Assembly: GCA_017446355.1 (NCBI GenBank)
Contig: JAFSQZ010000027.1
Location: 1-10,555 of the forward strand
Direction: 5' to 3'
Source of the DNA: Neisseriaceae bacterium
GTDB taxonomy: Bacteria > Pseudomonadota > Gammaproteobacteria > Burkholderiales > Neisseriaceae
DNA length: 10,555 nucleotides
Of this stretch, positions 6,297 to 10,555 are shown piece after piece. Position 1 is the first letter of the stretch. Every line of letters begins with the position of its first letter. The position numbers and the translations under genes are program-made. A model generated the notes under the pieces. It worked only from the letters and a program-made list of their open reading frames with translations. It did not search any database and was not told where the DNA came from.

Positions 6297-6609
6297 GGAT
6301 ATGTCCAGTTTCTACACAAAGAGAAAAACTTTACCGCAAAGCCAATACTTATACAATGATTTTTTTACTTAAGAATAAAATATAACTCATTGTAGTTTAT
6401 AGATTTTATATAACGCCCTTTTCAGGCAGCATTAAATGATTGTTTTTTCACATTGAGCATAAAATCTGTGGATAAATCTGTGGATAAACTGTGTTTCTGG
6501 TGCATAACTCTCTTATTTTTATTGATTTCTTTGAATTACAAAAATACAAGCATTGTCGGCAAACCTTGTTTTATGGGAAAATGGGGCGTTTTGAATTTAA
6601 GGAAAGACG
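6297..6609. other. Divergent intergenic region between gnd and rppH
   Basis: 313 bp with no gene. Next to gnd it is very AT-rich (about 6340-6420) and holds an 8-bp inverted repeat TACAATGA/TCATTGTA (6352-6359 and 6387-6394). A one-sided uptake motif lies at 6421-6430. A cluster of DnaA-box-like 9-mers follows (6454-6507, listed separately). A possible rppH promoter is TTGATT (6522-6527), 17 bp, TACAAG (6545-6550), 4 of 6 in each box. A possible gnd promoter on the minus strand is TTGTAT, 17 bp, TAAAGT, ending at about 6328; it is weak. Both promoter calls are tentative. Confidence 0.5.
6454..6507. promoter_or_regulatory. Cluster of DnaA boxes
   Basis: Two perfect DnaA boxes (TGTGGATAA, the complement of TTATCCACA) lie at 6467-6475 and 6479-6487. 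They form an exact tandem 12-mer, ATCTGTGGATAA twice (6464-6487). Two further 9-mers in the same orientation differ by one base from TGTGNATAA: TGAGCATAA (6454-6462) and GGTGCATAA (6499-6507). The adjacent sequence toward gnd is AT-rich. DnaA binding is inferred from the consensus. The site could regulate gnd or rppH, titrate DnaA, or belong to an origin; no dnaA or dnaN gene is in the window. Confidence 0.5.
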
Positions 6610-7140
6610 ATGCTCGATAGAGAAGGTTATCGTCCCAATGTGGGCATCATTTTAGCCAATCAAGAAAATAAAATTTTTTGGGGTAAGCGCATACGTGAAC
6701 ACGCTTGGCAATTTCCACAAGGTGGCATCAAACCAGGAGAAAGTCCTGAAACAGCGATGTATCGTGAATTATTAGAAGAAACAGGCTTGCTGCCTGAACA
6801 CGTTAAAATTCTCGGAAGAACACGTGATTGGTTGCGTTATGATGTACCAAACCACTGGATTCAAAAAGAATGCCGTGGTTCTTATCGTGGGCAAAAACAA
6901 ATTTGGTTTTTATTGCGTTTTATGGGGCAAGACCAAGATGTTTTTTTACGCGCCACACATCAACCCGAATTTGACAATTGGCGTTGGCATGAATATTGGG
7001 CACCTATTGATGAAGTAGTTTCTTTCAAACAACAAGTTTACGCCGCAGCTTTAACAGAGTTAGCACCATTATTGCCAAACTTGGAAAGTTTAGGCGAATT
7101 TTATGCCAGAAGTTTGGAAGAACGACAACAAAAAAAATAA
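6610..7140 (+). CDS. rppH: RNA pyrophosphohydrolase (Nudix hydrolase)
   Basis: Removes pyrophosphate from the 5' triphosphate end of transcripts, leaving a monophosphate that triggers RNase E-dependent decay. 176 residues, the usual size. The N-terminus MLDREGYRPNVGIIL is typical of RppH rather than other Nudix proteins. A complete Nudix box spans 38-60 and fits Gx5Ex7REUxEExGU, with Glu44, Arg52, Glu53, Glu56 and Glu57. The later WLRYDVP and GQKQIWFLLRF stretches are also characteristic of the family. AAGGA lies 6 nt before the ATG. The uptake motif at 6789-6798 is translated within the LLPEH segment right after the Nudix box. It is divergent from gnd and followed by a 480-bp gap, so probably a single-gene transcript. 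Confidence 0.96.
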   Translation: MLDREGYRPNVGIILANQENKIFWGKRIREHAWQFPQGGIKPGESPETAMYRELLEETGLLPEHVKILGRTRDWLRYDVPNHWIQKECRGSYRGQKQIWFLLRFMGQDQDVFLRATHQPEFDNWRWHEYWAPIDEVVSFKQQVYAAALTELAPLLPNLESLGEFYARSLEERQQKK

Positions 7141-7620
7141 CTTCTAGGCAGCCTGAAAAAGATTGCTATCGCTTAATCTATTGCTTTTTTACTGTTGTTT
7201 TTTGCATTGGAATGACAAATTGGTTTCATTTGTTTCACCATTAAAATAACGATTTGATTAAATGGTATTTTATTTAATTTGTTAATGAATAAATGCCAGA
7301 AAAAAGCGGTATTTTACAAAAAGACTTGTCGCTTAAAACACCGATAAATCCCACTTTTGAAAAACGACCAACCCAAACATTTTCCTTGCCACAGAGAACG
7401 GATTTTTAAATGCCTTATTAAATCAAGTAACAAATAACCATCGCAACTTAACAATTATCCTATCTCTCCATAACAGTAAAATTTTGTAGGCATTTCAAAA
7501 TAACAATAATTGGTTTCATTGAGCGCAGTCATATGAAAAAACAGTGTAAACAACACAACGATTTTTGATATTTCGTGCGATAATAAACACTTTTCAGGCA
7601 GCAAATAACGGAACATAAAA
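7141..7620. other. 480-bp gap without a recognisable gene
   Basis: AT-rich, with no convincing coding frame on either strand. Contents I can see: an uptake sequence of the king type (AGGCAGCCTGAA, 7146-7157) just after rppH; a weak AGATT/AATCT stem followed after several bases by a T6 run (about 7160-7186) that might end rppH; an ATTAAAT/ATTTAAT inverted repeat (7257-7263/7272-7278); and a 13-bp direct repeat AATTGGTTTCATT at 7218-7230 and 7508-7520, 290 bp apart. The promoter of the downstream operon lies at its right end. It could hold a small RNA or a decayed gene, but nothing positively shows this. Confidence 0.5.
7576..7584 (+). promoter_or_regulatory. Extended -10 promoter for the Trm112-like/kdsB operon
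   Basis: TGCGATAAT: a TGn extension followed by GATAAT (5 of 6 to TATAAT). No good -35 is present at 16-18 bp, which is usual for extended -10 promoters. Predicted start near 7591 gives a leader of about 30 nt that contains an uptake motif (7593-7602) and a GGAA ribosome binding site. Confidence 0.45.
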
Positions 7621-7803
7621 ATGGAACAAAAATATTTGGATTTATTGGTGTGTCCACTAACAAAACAAGCTTTGCAATATCATGCGGATAAGCAAGAATT
7701 ATGGAGTAAAGCCGCAAAATTGGCATTTCCAATTCGTGATGGTATTCCGATTATGTTAGAAAACGAAGCGCGTGTTTTAACCGATTTGGAATTGAATTCA
7801 TGA
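7621..7803 (+). CDS. Trm112-like (YcaR-family) small protein
   Basis: 60 residues with the family signature LDLLVCPLTKQALQYH (6-21), then LWSKAAKLAFPIRDGIPIMLENEAR (27-51). Bacterial Trm112-like proteins are short, zinc-ribbon-derived proteins; here only one cysteine (Cys11) remains, so zinc binding as in the eukaryotic methyltransferase partner Trm112 is doubtful. The function in Gram-negative bacteria is not settled; the gene is conserved next to kdsB (E. coli ycaR-kdsB). Its TGA overlaps the kdsB start as ATGA (7800-7803), indicating translational coupling. GGAA lies about 7 nt upstream of the ATG. Confidence 0.92.
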   Translation: MEQKYLDLLVCPLTKQALQYHADKQELWSKAAKLAFPIRDGIPIMLENEARVLTDLELNS

Positions 7804-8558
7804 AATTCACAGTGATTATTCCTGCGCGTTTATCGTCCAGTCGGCTGCCTGAAAAAGCATTGGCAGATATTGATGGGAAACCTATGGTGGTGCGCGTGGC
7901 AGAAAGAGCCTTGCAAACCAACGCCAATAAAGTTGTGGTGGCAACCGACCACGAGCGCATTATTGCAGCGTGTCAAACGCATCAAGTGGACAGTGTGTTA
8001 ACCAGTCATCAACACAGCAGCGGCACCACACGTCTTGCCGAAGCCGCAGAGTTATTGGGCTTGGGCGATGATGAAATTGTGGTCAATGTGCAAGGTGATG
8101 AACCGTTAATCCCTATTGAATTGATTGAACGCGTGGCGAATGTACTAGCGAACAGTACGGCACCAATGGCAACTGCGGCGCATAAAGTACACGATTTTGC
8201 TGAATTTATGAATCCCAATTGTGTAAAAGTGGTGCTTAATCAAAAACAAGAAGCCTTGTATTTTTCACGTGCACCCATTCCTTATCCACGCGATATTATG
8301 CTCGCCAATGCACAAACGCTGCCTGAACCCAAACCACTTCGTCATATTGGTATTTATGCGTATCGTGTGGGATTTTTAAAACAATATGCAGCAATGGCAC
8401 CATCATTTTTGGAAACGTGTGAAAGTTTAGAACAATTGCGCGTATTGGCAAACGGTTTTCCAATTGCAGTAGATGTGTTGGAAAACGCACCACCAGCAGG
8501 CGTGGATACCGCCGAAGATTTAGCACGCGTTCGCACCCAATTTAAAGCGTTAAAATAA
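7800..8558 (+). CDS. kdsB: 3-deoxy-manno-octulosonate cytidylyltransferase (CMP-Kdo synthetase)
   Basis: Activates Kdo with CTP to CMP-Kdo, the donor for WaaA, in the cytoplasm. 252 residues, within the family range (about 245-255). Motifs are the nucleotide-binding IIPARLSSSRLPEKAL (6-21), with Arg10, Arg15 and Lys19; VVATDHERI (46-54); GTTRLAEA (75-82); VVNVQGDEPLI (94-104), with metal-binding Asp100; FSRAPIPYPRD (155-165); HIGIYAYR (182-189); ESLEQLR (208-214); and GVDTAEDL (234-241), with Asp236. All are intact. An uptake motif (7844-7853) is used to encode the conserved RLPEK. The start ATG overlaps the stop of the upstream gene. A 21-bp palindrome (8595-8615) follows the stop by 36 nt and may terminate the transcript. 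Confidence 0.97.
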   Translation: MKFTVIIPARLSSSRLPEKALADIDGKPMVVRVAERALQTNANKVVVATDHERIIAACQTHQVDSVLTSHQHSSGTTRLAEAAELLGLGDDEIVVNVQGDEPLIPIELIERVANVLANSTAPMATAAHKVHDFAEFMNPNCVKVVLNQKQEALYFSRAPIPYPRDIMLANAQTLPEPKPLRHIGIYAYRVGFLKQYAAMAPSFLETCESLEQLRVLANGFPIAVDVLENAPPAGVDTAEDLARVRTQFKALK

Positions 8559-8594
8559 GTTTTTTATTTTTGATGGTACATAAAATTAAAAATA

Positions 8595-8615
8595 GTTTTC
8601 AGGCTGCCTGAAAAC
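8595..8615 (+). terminator. Uptake-sequence palindrome, likely weak terminator after kdsB
   Basis: GTTTTCAGGC-T-GCCTGAAAAC, 10-bp arms around one base; it folds as a 9-bp stem with a CTG loop and is followed by ATTTTG. The T-run is short, so termination may be partial and the DUF1275 gene downstream may be read through. The core (8598-8612) is a palindromic DUS. Confidence 0.5.
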
Positions 8616-8633
8616 ATTTTGTAACCAAACAGT

Positions 8634-9476
8634 ATGGCAAGAAAACAGCATCTTTACCCTTTTTGGCAAGCAGATAAGCCATATTTACACAATAGCCAAA
8701 TTTCCGATTTTCGGTTTCGGCTATTGGGGTATGTGATGGCTTTTTTGGCAGGTGCGATTAACGCGGGCGGTTTTTTTGCAGTGGCGCATTACACTTCACA
8801 CGTTACAGGTTCTTTGTCTACCGCAGCTGATGTTGCCTATGTTGGCGACTGGAAAATGGCATTATTTTCTTTGTCGTATGTCCTAGCATTTGTATTGGGT
8901 GCAACGCACGCGGGTTGGATTATTATGTGGGCAAAACGACAACGCTTTTATAGCGCGTACGGTTTGTCTATGTGGGCAGAAGCAGGTTACTTAATGTTGT
9001 TTGGTTTAAGTGGCTGGCTTTTGCCTATGATAAAAACTTGGTCGGTGTCGTGGACGCAAACATTTTTACTGTGGTTATTGTGTTTCATTATGGGTATGCA
9101 CAATACTGTAATGACCGTACTTTCAGGCAGCGTAATTCGTTCTACACATATGACAGGCACGGCAACCGATTTAGGAATTGAGTTGGCAAAAATTTTGTAT
9201 TATCGCCACAGCAGCAATCCACGATTACCTGATTTTCGTGTCAACAGACCCAAATTAAAATTATTACTGGGTATGTTTTGCGCCTTTTTTGGCGGTGGTT
9301 TTATTGGCGCGTGGGGCTATCATCACGCGCATTACCATTTTACGATACCTGTGGCGGTGTTATTATGGATTTTCGGTGCAGGTTCAATTGGTTACGATGT
9401 CAAAATTCGCTTGAAATTGTGGTTAATCAAAAAAATCAACGCCAAAAAACGCAAAGCATCTAAACGCTCATCATAA
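8634..9476 (+). CDS. DUF1275 (YoaK-family) integral membrane protein
   Basis: 280 residues with about six hydrophobic segments (roughly 29-50, 72-98, 113-132, 140-163, 207-229 and 236-254) and a very basic C-terminal tail (KKINAKKRKASKRSS), which should be cytoplasmic. Two similar motifs, SHVTGSLSTAADVA (55-68) and THMTGTATDLG (171-181), mark DUF1275 and suggest an internal two-fold repeat. GAINAGGFF and MGMHNTVMT are also typical. Function and substrate are unknown to me; a transport role is only a guess from topology. There is no Shine-Dalgarno before the ATG at 8634. The next in-frame Met (35) would cut into the first helix, so the upstream start is kept. It may be read through from kdsB. 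An uptake motif lies in the gene at 9122-9131. Confidence 0.88.
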   Translation: MARKQHLYPFWQADKPYLHNSQISDFRFRLLGYVMAFLAGAINAGGFFAVAHYTSHVTGSLSTAADVAYVGDWKMALFSLSYVLAFVLGATHAGWIIMWAKRQRFYSAYGLSMWAEAGYLMLFGLSGWLLPMIKTWSVSWTQTFLLWLLCFIMGMHNTVMTVLSGSVIRSTHMTGTATDLGIELAKILYYRHSSNPRLPDFRVNRPKLKLLLGMFCAFFGGGFIGAWGYHHAHYHFTIPVAVLLWIFGAGSIGYDVKIRLKLWLIKKINAKKRKASKRSS

Positions 9477-9528
9477 TAATTCAATGGTTTACAAACATTT
9501 ATCAACATAACTGATGTCATTTATTTTT

Positions 9529-9543
9529 TTCAGGCAGCCTGAA
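9529..9543. repeat. Palindromic uptake sequence abutting the rsmI start
   Basis: TTCAGGCAGCCTGAA, ending 2 nt before the rsmI ATG, at the place where a ribosome binding site is expected. A T-run (9523-9530) leads into it. If folded (6-bp stem) it would touch the start codon region. Confidence 0.8.
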
Positions 9544-9545
9544 CC

Positions 9546-10421
9546 ATGCAAAAACATTTTCAAAAAGCCCTTGAAAGCATTCAAAAATCAACTTTGTATA
9601 TTGTTGCAACGCCCATTGGTAACCTTGCTGACATTACGCTACGCGCTTTAGCCGTATTGCAAAAAGCAGATTTAATTTGTGCCGAAGACACACGCGTTTC
9701 TGCCCAATTATTAAGCGCGTACGGTATTCAAGCCAAACTGATTAGCGTGCGCGAACACAATGAACAACAAATGGCAGACAAAGTTATTACCGCGTTAAAC
9801 GAAGGCAAAAGCGTAGCACAAATTTCCGATGCAGGCACACCAGCTGTATGTGATCCAGGTGCAAAACTGGTCAACCGCGTTCGTCAAGCAGGATTTACAG
9901 TAGTACCTATTGTTGGCGCATCAGCAGTGATGGGCATATTAAGTGTTGCAGGCATTACTGAACCACATTTTTATTTTCACGGCTTTTTACCTGCCAAAAG
10001 CAGTGAACGATGCAAACTATTTGAAGCGTGGCAACACAGCGAATACGCCATTATTGCCTTTGAAACACCTCATCGTATCACCGACACACTCAATGATATG
10101 ATGAATATTTTTCCACAACAAAACATAATGTTAGCGCGAGAAATCAGCAAAACATTTGAAACCTTTTTACAAGGCAGTGTGATAGAAATACATAAATGTC
10201 TACAAGAAGACAGTAATCAAAAACGCGGTGAAATGGCGTTAGTGATTTACCCGAATATCAAAGAAAAAAACGACACGCTGCCTGAAAGCGCACAGCACAC
10301 AATGCGTGTATTAACCGCTGAATTACCCACCAAACAAGCCGCAGAATTGGGCGCAAAAATCACAGGTGAAAACAAAAAAACACTCTATGATTTCGCACTG
10401 ACACTCAAACGTGAAGCTTAA
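9546..10421 (+). CDS. rsmI: 16S rRNA (cytidine1402-2'-O)-methyltransferase
   Basis: SAM-dependent enzyme of the tetrapyrrole-methylase fold that 2'-O-methylates C1402 in the ribosomal P-site region of 16S rRNA. 291 residues (family about 285-290). Motifs are LYIVATPIGNLADITLRAL (17-35), LICAEDTR (43-50), VREHNE (68-73), QISDAGTPAVCDPG (92-105), VPIVGASAV (120-128), FHGFLP (144-149), FETPHRI (172-178), and LAREISKTFETF followed by GEMALVI near the end of the catalytic part. A C-terminal helical piece (TKQAAELGAKITGENKKTLYDFAL) is normal for the family. The only purine-rich sequence upstream of the ATG is the palindromic uptake motif, so the ribosome binding site is unusual. The start is supported by agreement with the Neisseria-type N-terminus. 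Confidence 0.96.
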   Translation: MQKHFQKALESIQKSTLYIVATPIGNLADITLRALAVLQKADLICAEDTRVSAQLLSAYGIQAKLISVREHNEQQMADKVITALNEGKSVAQISDAGTPAVCDPGAKLVNRVRQAGFTVVPIVGASAVMGILSVAGITEPHFYFHGFLPAKSSERCKLFEAWQHSEYAIIAFETPHRITDTLNDMMNIFPQQNIMLAREISKTFETFLQGSVIEIHKCLQEDSNQKRGEMALVIYPNIKEKNDTLPESAQHTMRVLTAELPTKQAAELGAKITGENKKTLYDFALTLKREA

Positions 10422-10487
10422 AACATACAACACATTTCAATCACTTTTTTGCATTTTTTACCCATTCAGGCAGCACTTGGTAAAAAA

Positions 10488-10510
10488 GGGCTTGATGACC
10501 CACCAAGCCC
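10488..10510 (-). terminator. Intrinsic terminator for a minus-strand gene beyond the right edge
   Basis: GGGCTTG (10488-10494) and CAAGCCC (10504-10510) form a 7-bp GC-rich stem with a 9-nt loop. On the minus strand it is followed by TTTTTTA (plus 10481-10487), the classic terminator layout; on the plus strand no T-run follows. It therefore points to a leftward gene ending at about 10524-10540 or beyond. The remaining 45 bases have minus-strand stops at 10524-10526 and 10537-10539, but too little sequence to identify a protein. The gene would converge on rsmI. Confidence 0.65.
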
Positions 10511-10555
10511 AAAATGAAACACCCTATTCTTTTACTCTACTGACCATCACCGTAT

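Larger units (their letters stand above)
112..10474. repeat. Dispersed DNA uptake sequences (24 copies)
   Basis: Full palindromes TTCAGGCNGCCTGAA: 112, 1566, 2712, 3402, 3692, 4307, 8598, 9529 (first base given). A near palindrome with one mismatch is at 2120-2134. The 12-mer AGGCTGCCTGAA on one side only is at 4445-4456; the king-type AGGCAGCCTGAA is at 7146-7157. One-sided 10-mers GCTGCCTGAA on plus: 4126, 5358, 6789, 7844, 8318, 10277. On minus (TTCAGGCAGC on plus): 1888, 3781, 6120, 6421, 7593, 9122, 10465. Roughly half lie inside genes. The one-sided copies show that the true unit is GCTGCCTGAA, i.e. the simDUS dialect. In this family the motif is bound by the pilin ComP and promotes uptake of kin DNA. 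Positions were read by eye; a copy or two could be missed. Confidence 0.9.

Noticed and set aside
6297..6609. Chromosomal replication origin
   Set aside because: DnaA boxes and AT-rich DNA are present, but there is no dnaA/dnaN, gidA or rpmH nearby, and the rough base skew to the right does not favour it; kept only as a DnaA-box cluster.
7285..7347. 20-codon very basic reading frame (MNKCQKKAVFYKKTCRLKHR)
   Set aside because: No ribosome binding site and no conservation evidence; such short frames are expected by chance in AT-rich DNA.
112..10474. CRISPR array or insertion-sequence repeats
   Set aside because: The repeats are short, irregularly spaced, on both strands and inside conserved genes, which fits uptake sequences and not CRISPR or transposon ends.
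1..10555. tRNA, rRNA or known riboswitch genes
   Set aside because: I saw no cloverleaf, rRNA or recognisable riboswitch core on either strand; a tRNAscan-SE and Rfam run would settle it.

Overview
The window looks like chromosomal core DNA from a Neisseriaceae bacterium with an AT-rich genome. The best clue is a short motif repeated about two dozen times. GCTGCCTGAA occurs on one strand or the other at 23 sites, often as AGGCTGCCTGAA or inside the palindrome TTCAGGCNGCCTGAA. This matches the DNA uptake sequence (DUS) dialect described for Simonsiella muelleri (AG-simDUS); its centre-flipped form equals the AG-kingDUS of Kingella. The proteins also read as Neisseria-type homologues. The genus (Simonsiella or a close oral relative) is an inference from the motif and low GC.

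Left part (1-1886, minus strand): the broken start of a YqaE/Pmp3-type membrane peptide at the edge, kdsA (Kdo-8-phosphate synthase), a DUF4442 hot-dog-fold protein with a perfect TATAAT box upstream, and a 55-residue lipoprotein of unknown function. Middle (1969-3395, plus strand): carA, the glutaminase subunit of carbamoyl-phosphate synthetase. It has a good sigma-70 promoter and a roughly 170-nt leader whose two hairpins exclude each other, which looks like an attenuator. carB is not adjacent. A perfect 15-bp hairpin with a T-run ends carA and separates it from a convergent minus-strand run: gnd, then a YbjQ-family gene, then lpxK (6296 down to 3403).

Right part (6297-10555, plus strand): a 313-bp divergent intergenic region carries two perfect DnaA boxes in a tandem 12-mer plus two near matches. 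It is followed by rppH (Nudix RNA pyrophosphohydrolase), a 480-bp stretch with no recognisable gene, a Trm112-like gene overlapping kdsB (CMP-Kdo synthetase) by 4 nt, a DUF1275 membrane protein, and rsmI (16S rRNA C1402 2'-O-methyltransferase). A terminator pointing left near the right edge implies a minus-strand gene just outside.

The metabolic theme is LPS inner core and lipid A. Gnd makes ribulose-5-phosphate, the precursor of the arabinose-5-phosphate used by KdsA. KdsB activates Kdo, and LpxK makes the lipid IVA to which Kdo is added. I found no complete new system. The observations most worth checking are the carA leader, the DnaA-box cluster, the frameshifted yqaE start, and the way the self-complementary uptake motif is built into hairpins and start/stop regions.
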